This document shows positions 8,483 to 16,067 of a DNA stretch of 42,770 bases, piece after piece. The notes beneath the pieces are model-generated. The model had not been told where the DNA came from, ran no database searches, and worked only from the letters and a program-made list of their open reading frames with translations. The translations under genes were made by a program, and so were the position numbers. Position 1 is the first letter of the stretch. Each line of letters starts with the position of its first letter. Origin of the DNA: a virus; IMG/VR virus record IMGVR_UViG_3300017987_000156, positions 1 through 42,770 of that record. One strand, 5' to 3'.

Positions 8483-9526
8483 TTAGGCCACAACGTTGGG
8501 CAGGTAGATGCTCCGGTTCGGGTGCTTGCAGATCAGGTTGCCGCTGAACTTGATGCGGGCCAGTTTGAAGTCCGCACCGTTGGCGATCTGCGACTGATCG
8601 AAGAAGGGGAGCATCTTGAAGTTGGCCTTCGGGTGGACCAGGAAGTGCCAGTCGGGGATGTTGAGCCCGTAGAGCCGGCGCTCCATCGCTCCGGCCGTCC
8701 CGGCCGTCTGGCCCATGACGGTGTTGTACTTGCTCTTGAGGAACGGCTCCTTCACGATGCGGCAGCCGTCGACCTCGATCTCCTCGATGCCCCACTTCAT
8801 CAGGCCGCGCGGATCCACCTTCTTCGGCAGCGACCGCGCCTCGGCCTCAGCCAGGATCGCCAGCCAGAGCGTGCCGCCCATGACCCAGACGAACTCCTTG
8901 TCCGTCTCCAGGTCGGTCAGCGGCTCCTGCCACTGGCGCAGGCGCGTCAGGCTGATCGCGTACTCCTGGGCGTAGCTGGAGGGAGTGAACTGGTTGTCCG
9001 CCGGCTGCCACCAGTCACGGACGTTCGAGGCATTGGTCCGGGCCAGCGTGCCGTAGGTGCTGTCGGGGACCAGGGCGGAGTTGAGGCCCTGGACCTGCTT
9101 GGCCGTATCGGTGGCCGCACCGAAGATGAGCTTGCGCAGGTGCAGCCGCGTGCCCTCCTGGGCCTTCTTGACCTTGAACTTCGCCAGGTTGTGCAACTGG
9201 GTGCGGTCCTCGGTCTCGTAGGCGTTCTCCAGGTCCTCCTCGAAGTCGAGGGTGATCGGCAGTTGGAAATGCTTGCGCCGGAAGTAGGCCGTGTCGGTCA
9301 CTTCCTTGGTGCCGTGCGTCAGTTGCTCGTTGACCCCGTAGTCCTGAGCGAGATCCTCGACCGTGTCGGTGTCCATCTCGAAGAAGTAGCGCTTGCCGCC
9401 TTTGAACTTGCGGTTCTGACGCTCGAGAATCAAATCGAGTACCGGGGTCTTCCGCATGATTTCGACTTCCATCGACGCGTCGTGCATGTCGCGCGTCAGG
9501 TTGTCGAGGTCCTGATGGAATCCCAT
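8483..9526 (-). CDS. Major capsid protein (HK97-fold type)
   Basis: This is a 347-residue protein following the scaffold gene by 43 bases, with a good GGAG ribosome site. Features typical of phage major capsid proteins include the opening helix (MGFHQDLDNLTRDMHDASME), an elongated charged arm (ERQNRKFKGGKRYFFEMDTD), a YFRRKHFQLPITLDFEEDLE spine-like region, and a C-terminal beta section (DWHFLVHPKANFKMLPFFD, ending CKHPNRSIYLPN). Length, order (portal, scaffold, capsid) and composition all support the call. It would form the icosahedral shell by assembling around the scaffold product. Confidence 0.8.
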   Translation of the reverse strand: MGFHQDLDNLTRDMHDASMEVEIMRKTPVLDLILERQNRKFKGGKRYFFEMDTDTVEDLAQDYGVNEQLTHGTKEVTDTAYFRRKHFQLPITLDFEEDLENAYETEDRTQLHNLAKFKVKKAQEGTRLHLRKLIFGAATDTAKQVQGLNSALVPDSTYGTLARTNASNVRDWWQPADNQFTPSSYAQEYAISLTRLRQWQEPLTDLETDKEFVWVMGGTLWLAILAEAEARSLPKKVDPRGLMKWGIEEIEVDGCRIVKEPFLKSKYNTVMGQTAGTAGAMERRLYGLNIPDWHFLVHPKANFKMLPFFDQSQIANGADFKLARIKFSGNLICKHPNRSIYLPNVVA

Positions 9527-9569
9527 GATGTGTCTCCTTTGTCACTTGACGCCGGCACCCTTCGCAGGG

Positions 9570-10349
9570 CTACGGCGCCGTCGCTGTCTCGAACTGAGCA
9601 GCGACATCGTCCAACGATCCTGGTTTGATCTGGACGTCTCCGTAGGACGGGCGAACGCCGCCGCCTCCGGTGTCGGTGGTGACCTTCTTGGTGGACTCAG
9701 CGTCCTTCTTCTTCGCCTTGGCGGCTTCCTCCTTGGCCTCGGCGAAACACTCGTCGAGCCGCAGGGTCGCGTCGGCGGGATCAGAGGGCGGGCCTTCGAG
9801 TTTCACCTTCTCCTGGAACAGCTCGGTGGCCCGATTGCGCAGGCCGTCGCCGTACTTCTTCTCCAGGCGGGTGCAGACGCGGTTGTAGGTCTTCGCCTTC
9901 GCGTCCTCGGCTTGGCGCTGCTGGCGTTCGGACTCCGTTTCCTCGGCCGTCTGTTCCGCGCGGGAACGGACGGACGCCAGTTCGCTTTTGAGGTCGCGGA
10001 CCATGCCGCCAATCTGCTTGAGCGCGGTTCCATAGTCTTCCAGGCTCGCGTTCTCAGGGTCGAAGTCGCCCAACAAAGATTCGACCTCATCAGAGGCCCC
10101 TTTGGCCGCCTTGAGTTCGTCGATCTGTTTGGCGAGCTGCTCGGCGCTGGCCTTCTGTTCGGCCAACTTCTGTTGGAGCTGCTCTTGCTCGACCTTGGTC
10201 TTGCGCAGATTCGCCTCCGCCTGGTCGGCGCGCTGACGTTCCTTATCGAAGTCCTGTTCGGCCTTCTTGGCATCGTTCAGGGCGTCGTCGACGTTGGCCT
10301 CGTCGGTCTGCTGTTCGGTGATCTCGTTCAGGTCATCCATCTTGTCCAT
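9570..10349 (-). CDS. Capsid scaffolding protein
   Basis: This is a 259-residue, very acidic, Gln/Glu/Lys-rich protein. A long coiled coil runs from about residue 25 to 170 (for example KKAEQDFDKERQRADQAEAN and KVEQEQLQQKLAEQ), followed by a basic region near residues 215-230 (AKEEAAKAKKKDAEST) and a short C-terminal tail. This composition, and the place directly before the major capsid gene, are diagnostic of podovirus scaffolds, which are removed when DNA is packaged. The start ATG at 10349 has AAAGGA about 9 bases upstream. It follows a 270-base non-coding gap with two terminators, so capsid genes probably start a new transcript. Confidence 0.85.
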   Translation of the reverse strand: MDKMDDLNEITEQQTDEANVDDALNDAKKAEQDFDKERQRADQAEANLRKTKVEQEQLQQKLAEQKASAEQLAKQIDELKAAKGASDEVESLLGDFDPENASLEDYGTALKQIGGMVRDLKSELASVRSRAEQTAEETESERQQRQAEDAKAKTYNRVCTRLEKKYGDGLRNRATELFQEKVKLEGPPSDPADATLRLDECFAEAKEEAAKAKKKDAESTKKVTTDTGGGGVRPSYGDVQIKPGSLDDVAAQFETATAP

Positions 10350-10443
10350 CGTCCAAATCCTTTCCGTTTTGAGCGCGTGTCTCGGTCCGGTGCTGCTTAT
10401 TCCGAAGCTGGCCCTTTAGCGCATGTCTGTTTGGCTGCTCCGG

Positions 10444-10467
10444 GATCAAACGGCCCACGGTGGGCCG
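10444..10467 (-). terminator. Hairpin terminator candidate upstream of scaffold gene
   Basis: Read on the minus strand, a GC-rich hairpin (CGGCCC, loop ACCGT, GGGCCG) is followed by TTTG. It lies between the stronger terminator at 10523-10572 and the scaffold start. It could be a second, weaker terminator or an attenuator controlling capsid expression. The 10350-10616 gap holds these two hairpins and no credible gene; I do not see a clear promoter by eye, though one is expected here. Confidence 0.45.
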
Positions 10468-10522
10468 GGATATGTCACGGGATCGGAAAGGGATTCAGGC
10501 GGGGGTACTCTGGAGTGAGCGC

Positions 10523-10572
10523 AAAGAAAAAGCCCGGCCCCTTCCGATCGTGCGTCGGAAAAGTACCGGGCT
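10523..10572 (-). terminator. Rho-independent terminator ending the packaging operon
   Basis: On the minus strand, AGCCCGG … CCGGGCT encloses a second perfect stem (TTCCGA/TCGGAA) and is followed directly by TTTTTCTTT. This is the clearest intrinsic terminator in the window. It lies about 45 bases after the stop of the last small gene of the terminase-portal transcript, separating packaging genes from scaffold and capsid genes. Confidence 0.8.
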
Positions 10573-10616
10573 GTCTTTCAAGTGTTCCGGTGGGTCTATT
10601 GCATTGTCAATACTGC

Positions 10617-10784
10617 TCAGTCGGTATTCTTGCTGAACTTCAGGCTCTTGTCAAGTCGATCAATGCCAGTCGGCTTGCCTTTATTGACGTGTACCTCAAA
10701 CGAGCCTTGGCGGATACTCAGTTTCCGCGCCAACTGCCCGGCCAGATCGTTAACTTCCTGTTTTCGTTCGGGGCTCAGAATCAT
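10617..10784 (-). CDS. Small basic protein, 55 aa
   Basis: The start is taken at the ATG of 10784 (MILSPERKQEVNDLAGQL), which forms a TAATG junction with the upstream stop. An alternative ATG at 10814 (METVEERPTVM) would overlap the upstream gene by 31 bases and has an AAGG nearby. The product is helical at the N-terminus and Lys-rich at the end (KGKPTGIDRLDKSLKF). No family recognised. It is the last gene before the terminator at 10523-10572. Confidence 0.55.
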   Translation of the reverse strand: MILSPERKQEVNDLAGQLARKLSIRQGSFEVHVNKGKPTGIDRLDKSLKFSKNTD

Positions 10785-11158
10785 TACCGTTGGTCTTTCT
10801 TCCACCGTTTCCATGCCGCCTTCAGGTCGTCGTAGCAATCGGCCAGGAAGGCCCCGGCCCTGGCGCATATCTCCGAGTGCTGGGCGTGCGTCTGCACGAT
10901 CAGTCGGGCCGTCATGTCCTGCGAGTAGTCCACGAACGGCGAGTACTGACAGCCCAGACGGACCCCGACAAACTCAGTAGCCTCATGCAAGGCTACTTCG
11001 AAGATATCCGACCAGTCGTCATGGTCGGCGCCGATTTCCATGCGGGTCATCTTCTTCTCGTGCCCGCGCCCCCGACACGAACCGCCCGTCCCAGGCCGAA
11101 GCCACAGCTTGACCGGTTCGCCGCCCAGATCGTATGTACCCACGATGACGGGTTTCAT
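10784..11158 (-). CDS. Phage protein with HEAxE motif, possible metal site
   Basis: This is a 124-residue protein with an N-terminal beta section (MKPVIVGTYDLGGEPVKLWL) and the helix DIFEVALHEATEFVGVRL. The LHEA-E pattern resembles small phage proteins that look like reduced metalloproteases, but the usual HExxH second histidine is replaced (HEATE), so activity is doubtful. The tail is a Lys/Trp-rich helix. It is coupled on both sides: ATGA with the upstream 60-aa gene and TAATG with the next. Function unknown. Confidence 0.65.
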   Translation of the reverse strand: MKPVIVGTYDLGGEPVKLWLRPGTGGSCRGRGHEKKMTRMEIGADHDDWSDIFEVALHEATEFVGVRLGCQYSPFVDYSQDMTARLIVQTHAQHSEICARAGAFLADCYDDLKAAWKRWKKDQR

Positions 11159-11337
11159 TCGTTCTCACCCTTGACAGTCGCCACCGCCTTCGAAGCGGCC
11201 TCCTTCTTCTTCTCCAGCACCTTGGTCGCCGCCTTCAATCGCGTCTTGTCCTTCTTAATCTCCATCGCGCGGATCAGAGTCTCAGCGTCGGATTCGGCCT
11301 GCCACTCCTTCTCTTGGGCAGTTATGCCTTTGGCCAT
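11155..11337 (-). CDS. Small charged helical protein, 60 aa
   Basis: This is a 60-residue, Lys/Glu/Ala-rich, probably fully helical protein (MAKGITAQEKEWQAESDAET … TRLKAATKVLEKKKEAASK). Its TGA overlaps the next ATG (ATGA). There is a GGACC-type purine patch upstream but no perfect Shine-Dalgarno. No family recognised; possibly a small assembly or DNA-binding protein. Confidence 0.6.
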   Translation of the reverse strand: MAKGITAQEKEWQAESDAETLIRAMEIKKDKTRLKAATKVLEKKKEAASKAVATVKGENE

Positions 11338-11411
11338 ATCAGGTCCTTTCGTCTTCTACGAAGCAATTTCTATGTCCATACCAGCGTAGTCGCGTTCGGC
11401 AGATATTTCTC

Positions 11412-11750
11412 CTATTCGGTGGGCGGCCACCAGCTCTGGGCTATTTCGTCGCCGTTACAGGCCCTGCGATACGAGGTCCTGTCCTTCGCCGGCGGGTCGG
11501 GAATACCAGAAGTGTCAGTAAGGGGGCCACGCCAAGACAGTGTCTCCAGGTGCTTACGCAGTTCACGATGGCTGGCGGCGACAAGGTCCTCTACGGCCGC
11601 GAACAGGTCTAGGTCTATGTTCTGCATTTGGGTAGAGGTGCCAGTAACAGGTGCTGGCGTCTCGGTCACAGCAGGCAGAGTCCCCACACCCACGCAGGCC
11701 GCTACGCCGCCAATGCAGCCTCGCAAGAATGTTCGTCTGGTAATGCTCAT
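11412..11750 (-). CDS. Exported protein with twin-arginine signal
   Basis: This is a 112-residue protein starting MSITRRTFLRGCIGGVAACV. The T-R-R-x-F-L-R pattern followed by a hydrophobic stretch is a canonical twin-arginine (Tat) signal; a Cys after GGVAA could act as a lipobox-like site, though the fit is imperfect. The mature part is short, polar and low in recognisable structure. It overlaps the upstream gene by 4 bases (ATGA). A Tat-exported product inside a phage morphogenesis operon is uncommon; a role in lysis, envelope modification or superinfection exclusion is possible but unproven. Confidence 0.65.
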   Translation of the reverse strand: MSITRRTFLRGCIGGVAACVGVGTLPAVTETPAPVTGTSTQMQNIDLDLFAAVEDLVAASHRELRKHLETLSWRGPLTDTSGIPDPPAKDRTSYRRACNGDEIAQSWWPPTE

Positions 11751-12271
11751 CTATCTGCCTCCCGGTCCGCAGCCTCATTGCCCCACGCGAGGCCGCCATC
11801 TGTATCGACCTGAAGATAAACCTCTGCGTCGTCCCCATCATGGAGCATCAGCAACTCATATGCTTCGTCATCGGATGCGTACTGGACTTCCGACCAGCGA
11901 GACATGCAACGCGTCTCTTTACGGCCACAGAGCGAGCAGCGGCGTGTCTCCTGTTGGCTGAGGTTCTCCATGGCATAGAGCCAGGGAACCGTCTCCCAGT
12001 GGTGTCCGACCACCGCGCAGACAGAGCCTTCGTTGATCAGGGCACGTATGGCGTTCGGGTCGGCTCGCACGATATCCATTGCAGCCTGGACAGTAAGACA
12101 AGGCTCGGACGCCAAGGCCTCTACCTCGCACCTGCTCCAGGTGATCTGGGCAGCCGCACCGGAGAACATATCGCTCCGGTTGTAGATCAACTCGCCCCGA
12201 GCCGCCAGAGATGCCATACCGGCGACGAGCAACGCGGTCACCACAACGATCCACTCACACGTGTGTCTCAT
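11747..12271 (-). CDS. Exported or membrane-anchored protein with Cys motifs
   Basis: This is a 174-residue protein with an N-terminal hydrophobic segment (CEWIVVVTALLVAGMASLAA, about residues 5-24) followed by ARG-E, so a cleavable signal or membrane anchor. The periplasmic part holds CSLCGRKETRC, a potential metal or disulphide site, then a very acidic C-terminus. It is coupled by ATGA to the Tat-signal gene, suggesting both act at the envelope. No family recognised. Confidence 0.65.
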   Translation of the reverse strand: MRHTCEWIVVVTALLVAGMASLAARGELIYNRSDMFSGAAAQITWSRCEVEALASEPCLTVQAAMDIVRADPNAIRALINEGSVCAVVGHHWETVPWLYAMENLSQQETRRCSLCGRKETRCMSRWSEVQYASDDEAYELLMLHDGDDAEVYLQVDTDGGLAWGNEAADREADR

Positions 12272-12284
12272 TCGTTCTCTCCTT

Positions 12285-12539
12285 TCATGCGGCCCCCTTC
12301 TGTAGTCCGTGCCAAAGGAGGTTCATCCATGCCCTCCGTTGCTTGAGAATGTGAGTTGCCATGCGGGCGAATCTGGTCGTGGTCATCCGTGCCAACGCAC
12401 TGCCTCTACACACGTGGAGAATCTGGATTGACCTGCAATGGTCGCACTTGAGTCCTATGTAGGGCGGGAGAAACAGTCCCCCGTCAGAGAAGGTCACCCT
12501 TCGGGATGCGTGTCTGCACTTGTGGCTATTACAGTTCAT
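12285..12539 (-). CDS. Small basic Cys/His-rich protein
   Basis: This is an 84-residue protein beginning MNCNSHKCRHASRR, with LKCDHCRSIQILHVC further on. These Cys/His pairs could form a zinc ribbon. The C-terminal half is basic and aromatic. Its ATG overlaps the portal stop in an ATGA junction, the main support for it being real, since composition alone is only moderately protein-like. Function unknown. Confidence 0.5.
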   Translation of the reverse strand: MNCNSHKCRHASRRVTFSDGGLFLPPYIGLKCDHCRSIQILHVCRGSALARMTTTRFARMATHILKQRRAWMNLLWHGLQKGAA

Positions 12540-14614
12540 GCGGCCCCCTGTCTACCCATCTGCCCCACCTGGGCCAGGAGCGCCAGTGCCTCTTGTGATA
12601 TCTGCTGTTGGGCCTGCGCCGTTGCCGCCGCGATGGCTTCTGCGTTCGGGGGCTGGCCTTCGGCTCCGTGGCCTGCCTGCTGGATCTGCGCCGCCAGTTG
12701 TTGGGCCTTCTGGGCCAGGGCCATGAACTGCTTGAACAGCTTCAACTGCTCGTGCCGCGCGAGAATCCGGTCGCGGTTGGCGATGTTCAGCTTGCGCAAC
12801 ACCTCTTCGAGCATCGGGTTCAGGTTGGGATCCGCGCAGAGCTTGTAGGCGGCCAGGTAGTCGTTCTTGACCCGTTCCTCATCGAACGGAAGCGTCGTAC
12901 CCGACTCGATCTCCAGGTCAACCTCGACCCGCTTCATCTCCTGGGTCATCTTCCCGGGCTCGGTATCCCCGTTCCAGCCGATGATACGGATGCGCCGGTC
13001 CTCGTCGTAGTGTTCCTGGGCGATCTCCAGTTGGCTGCGGGCCGTGCCTTCGACCCATCGCTCGTAGAAGACGCTGCGCAGATAGACGAGGTCGTTGGCG
13101 TTGGTGTCGAGGCGGGCGGCCTCGGTGGCGCTCATGCCGCTGCTGGACGCCTTGCCCTGGGCCACCGCGTGCATGAACTGCTGGGTCTCGACGTCCCGGG
13201 TCAGGAACTGGACGAGCGACCAGACGTTCGGGTCCAGTTGGTCGCCGGCCAGGTTCTTGATCTTGTCGAGCTTGCCCTTGTTGACCACGATCATCTCGCC
13301 GGCCTTGTCGTGCAGGATTCGGGCCCGACCGCACTTGTCCTTGGCAATAGTGCCCAGTTCGATGACCTTTTGGGGGTTCGAAGTCATCTTGACGTGCTGG
13401 AGGATGTAGGCCATGGTCACGTTGAGCATGTCCTGGCTCGACCGGCTCATCTCCACCGCGTTGGTCCCCTGCCACATGTGGGGCAGGATGTGGTAAGGGA
13501 GCACATTGAAGGGCCAGCGGCTGCGCGTGTAGACCTGCTCTTCGATCTCCGGATTGACGACCACACCGCCGACCCGGATGACCATGCGGCCGCGTGGGAA
13601 GTGAGGTTTGTCGTACTCTGACTTGAGCACCTGCGGCCATTCGTCTTTGCCGACCGGCTCCTTCGTCTCCATCCAGCGATAGAGAGCGTCCGGGTCTTGC
13701 GGGTCGATGTAGACGACACCCTCGTCAACCAAGCGTTTAGCCGGCGCCGCGTCCTGGAGCTGGATGTGCTCGACGGACGGGTCGCGGAAGTACGTCTCCC
13801 GGACCCATACCGTACGCTGCCTGACCGCCGCCTCGTCGCCGGCGGCGCTGACCGTGTTGCCCTCATTGGCCGCATGCTGACCGAGGATCAACGACACGAA
13901 CCGATTGAGGAACCCGCGTCGGCGCCTGGCGGCCCGCTGGTTCTTGTAGACCGGCCCACTGGGGCCCGGGCGCGCATCGCTGTACTCATACTCGGCCAGG
14001 TCGTCTGGCTCGGCCGCCTTCTCCTCGATCTGCTTGGCATACTTCGGCCATTGGGCCTGGGCCCACTCTAAGGACACCTTGCGCACCGTCCCCATGCACT
14101 CGGCGTCCCTGATCCGATCGGCCCTGGGATCGGCCCAGAAGCCACAGGGATGGATCAGCCGGTGTCCGACCTCGCCCTGCCAACCCTGGGCCTGATCGCT
14201 CCATTCGAACTTCGGAATCCAATAGCTCTTGCCCACCCCGTAGCCGTAGATGGCGCTATCGAGCTGGGCCATAATGCCATCGGTCCGCATGTCCAGGACC
14301 TTCTGCCAGATGTACTGCGCCAGACCCTGCCACTGGTCGGCCCATTCGGCTTCCGATTGGTCCCACGCCCGACAGATGATCTTGGGATGGTTCTTGGCCT
14401 GTTTGGCGATGCTCTGCATGATCAGCGGATAGATCATGTTGACAACGATGTAGTCCCAATCGGGATTGCGTCGCACGCCCTTGAGCTGCTCGCCCCAAAC
14501 GTAAGCGGTCGCATCGCGCCAGAGGTCGGCCCACTGCTTGGTGACCGCCATCCCGGCGCCCTCGATCTCGTCGAGGTACTCAATCAGTCCGTCGCCTTCG
14601 AGCATCTTCGCCAT
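12536..14614 (-). CDS. Portal protein
   Basis: The start is taken at the ATG at 14614 (MAKMLEGDGLIEYLDEI) with AAGG upstream; an in-frame start at 14647 would overlap the previous gene. The 692-residue product matches podovirus portal proteins in length and features: an N-terminal helical part (ADLWRDATAYVWGEQ, NPDWDYIVVNMIYPLIMQSI), the GYGVGKSYWIPKFEWSD crown/wing region, a stem region, and a Gln/Ala-rich C-terminal coiled coil (LAQKAQQLAAQIQQAGHG), the usual barrel. It forms the ring through which DNA enters the head. It follows terminase with a few small genes between. Confidence 0.85.
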   Translation of the reverse strand: MAKMLEGDGLIEYLDEIEGAGMAVTKQWADLWRDATAYVWGEQLKGVRRNPDWDYIVVNMIYPLIMQSIAKQAKNHPKIICRAWDQSEAEWADQWQGLAQYIWQKVLDMRTDGIMAQLDSAIYGYGVGKSYWIPKFEWSDQAQGWQGEVGHRLIHPCGFWADPRADRIRDAECMGTVRKVSLEWAQAQWPKYAKQIEEKAAEPDDLAEYEYSDARPGPSGPVYKNQRAARRRRGFLNRFVSLILGQHAANEGNTVSAAGDEAAVRQRTVWVRETYFRDPSVEHIQLQDAAPAKRLVDEGVVYIDPQDPDALYRWMETKEPVGKDEWPQVLKSEYDKPHFPRGRMVIRVGGVVVNPEIEEQVYTRSRWPFNVLPYHILPHMWQGTNAVEMSRSSQDMLNVTMAYILQHVKMTSNPQKVIELGTIAKDKCGRARILHDKAGEMIVVNKGKLDKIKNLAGDQLDPNVWSLVQFLTRDVETQQFMHAVAQGKASSSGMSATEAARLDTNANDLVYLRSVFYERWVEGTARSQLEIAQEHYDEDRRIRIIGWNGDTEPGKMTQEMKRVEVDLEIESGTTLPFDEERVKNDYLAAYKLCADPNLNPMLEEVLRKLNIANRDRILARHEQLKLFKQFMALAQKAQQLAAQIQQAGHGAEGQPPNAEAIAAATAQAQQQISQEALALLAQVGQMGRQGAA

Positions 14615-14624
14615 GTTCGATACC

Positions 14625-15173
14625 TTACGCCGCACCCATACCGTCAAGTCCCATCACGCCGCTGACGATCGCCGAGAGCTTGGTCATCTGTGTTCCGGCC
14701 CCACCGTCCAGGTCGATCTCGCAGTACAAATCCAGGATCCCCTCGCGCGGGACACGCAACAGGGCAATCCGGTTGTTTGCACTGTCCAGGATCGTCGGAC
14801 TGAAGGCGGCCGCCAGTCCTCCGGTTACGGTGATCGTATCGACCCACAGGCCTGAGTCCGCTTCCTTGGTGATCGGATGCTTGGTGACCGCCTGCGTTCC
14901 GAGCGTCAGCGCACCAGCCGCCAGCAGCAGGATCGGCCCGTTCATCTTCCGCCGTATGAACAGCTTATAGGCCGCTGTGAAATCGGCGGTGTTCTCGCCG
15001 AAGAACGCGACCAGCAGTCGCCCGGCGTCGCCCAGCCTTTCCTGGCCGCCATCGGGGCCCAGACTGATCGGCCCAGCAGCCGGCCAGGAATCGTAGTCGA
15101 AGGTCGTCAACGCGGTGTCGTCGCTGCTCACGGCGCTGCGCAGGTTGTACCAGGGCATCTCGAATTGCTTCAT
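14625..15173 (-). CDS. Beta-rich virion-type protein of unknown family
   Basis: This is a 182-residue protein with strand-like segments (ISLGPDGGQ, GPILLLAAGALTLG, DTITVTGGLAAAFSP, GILDLYCEIDLDGGAG). It resembles compact virion accessory proteins (head fibre or decoration). It ends 10 bases before the portal start and is coupled by ATGA to the small membrane protein upstream. No specific similarity recognised. Confidence 0.65.
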   Translation of the reverse strand: MKQFEMPWYNLRSAVSSDDTALTTFDYDSWPAAGPISLGPDGGQERLGDAGRLLVAFFGENTADFTAAYKLFIRRKMNGPILLLAAGALTLGTQAVTKHPITKEADSGLWVDTITVTGGLAAAFSPTILDSANNRIALLRVPREGILDLYCEIDLDGGAGTQMTKLSAIVSGVMGLDGMGAA

Positions 15174-15400
15174 GTCAATCGCTCCAAATCCGGATCGTCG
15201 TCCTCTTCGTCGTCTTCCTGGGCAACCGCCTGCCTGTCCCGGCGGTCCAGCATCTCGAACTCGCCCGGCGCCTGATCGACCCTGTTGGGCAATGGCTCCT
15301 GCCGACCAATACGGTAGCCCAGTCGCACGCCCAACAGGGTCGCGACCGTCCCGCCGATCAGGCTGGCGACAGCGACAATAGCCCAGATCGCATCGCTCAT
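15170..15400 (-). CDS. Small single-pass membrane protein
   Basis: This is a 76-residue protein. An N-terminal transmembrane helix (IWAIVAVASLIGGTVATLLG, about residues 5-24) is followed by a charged tail with an acidic run (EDDEEDDDPDLE). Size and topology fit a small holin or a DUF-type membrane anchor, but the position in the packaging operon gives no direct proof. Coupled by 4-base overlaps on both sides. Confidence 0.65.
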   Translation of the reverse strand: MSDAIWAIVAVASLIGGTVATLLGVRLGYRIGRQEPLPNRVDQAPGEFEMLDRRDRQAVAQEDDEEDDDPDLERLT

Positions 15401-15591
15401 AACGCCACCTCGTCAGGCTGCGGTTCAGGGTTCACCGCCGCCACCGACGCCTTGAACGGCGCCATCGCCCACAGGCACTCATTCGTGACGCAACGCACGA
15501 TGTTCGCCGGGTGTCCAGGGACAGGCCGCATGCTCATCGTGCAGATGGGGCAGGCCGGGCCGCATTCATTCTCGGCCAGGACCGTCTCCAT
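15397..15591 (-). CDS. Small zinc-ribbon-like protein
   Basis: The start ATG at 15591 (METVLAENECGPACPICTMS) has GGGGAG just upstream. An in-frame start at 15663 would overlap the previous gene by nearly 100 bases. The 64-residue product has CxxxCPIC followed by CVTNEC, a pattern suited to one zinc ion. It overlaps the next gene by 4 bases. Function unknown. Confidence 0.55.
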   Translation of the reverse strand: METVLAENECGPACPICTMSMRPVPGHPANIVRCVTNECLWAMAPFKASVAAVNPEPQPDEVAL

Positions 15592-15865
15592 CGGCTCCCC
15601 GCCCGTCAGCTTCACCGCCGCCCTGCTCGCCGGTCTTAGGATTATCAGTCTGCTGTGTCCCATTCTTGGCCTTCTTTCGGGTCTTCTTGGCCTTCTTCGC
15701 GGGTTGTGTCGCTTGCCCTTCAGGCGGGCTTTGATCTTCGCCCGTCGCTTGCTCAGGCGCAGTGTTCTCGGTCGCCTCTGTCTTGGGCACCCAAGCCCCC
15801 GCCTCCTCGTCCCACACCAGACCGCTCTGTGCCTTCCGGTCGATCACCTTCTGTCTCGGCGTCAT
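15566..15865 (-). CDS. Low-complexity Lys/Pro/Gly-rich protein
   Basis: This is a 99-residue protein with a short ordered start (MTPRQKVIDRKAQSGLVWDE) and then a disordered, highly charged stretch with a basic block (PAKKAKKTRKKAKNG), ending Gly/Asp-rich. The basic block could bind nucleic acid. Its first third overlaps the preceding gene in another frame for 113 bases. A GGG-rich site precedes the start. No family recognised. Confidence 0.5.
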   Translation of the reverse strand: MTPRQKVIDRKAQSGLVWDEEAGAWVPKTEATENTAPEQATGEDQSPPEGQATQPAKKAKKTRKKAKNGTQQTDNPKTGEQGGGEADGRGADGDGPGRE

Positions 15866-16067
15866 TGCCCTGCCTTTCTGGATTCTCTATGACCGCAAGC
15901 GTTACCGCTGGCGGCCGATATCGCACCTGTCGACCCGGACAGGCGTCGTTGAAGCACTGCAAATACACGCCGTCGTCCTTGCATGCCTGCATCTCCAGCA
16001 TAAACAGGCAGTGCGGACACTTGACCTGGCCGATCAGTGTGGTTTTGATGGTCTTGGCGTCACTCAC
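15753..16067 (-). CDS. Zinc-ribbon protein downstream of terminase
   Basis: This is a 104-residue protein with VKCPHCLFMLEMQACKDDGV and CFNDACPG, a four-cysteine zinc ribbon in residues 17-45. After about residue 65 the sequence becomes Gly/Asp/Arg-rich and overlaps the next gene out of frame, so the tail may be functionally unimportant. Its ATG overlaps the terminase stop (ATGA). Confidence 0.55.
   Translation of the reverse strand: MSDAKTIKTTLIGQVKCPHCLFMLEMQACKDDGVYLQCFNDACPGRQVRYRPPAVTLAVIENPERQGNDAETEGDRPEGTERSGVGRGGGGLGAQDRGDREHCA

Noticed and set aside
7694-9628. Plus-strand open frame of about 640 codons
   Set aside because: Antisense to the capsid and decoration genes, with no recognisable domain; explained by codon bias of the opposite strand.
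12608-13621. Plus-strand frame of about 340 codons opposite the portal gene
   Set aside because: Composition (Leu/Val/Asp/Gly repeats) mirrors the portal gene codons; no start signal or motif.
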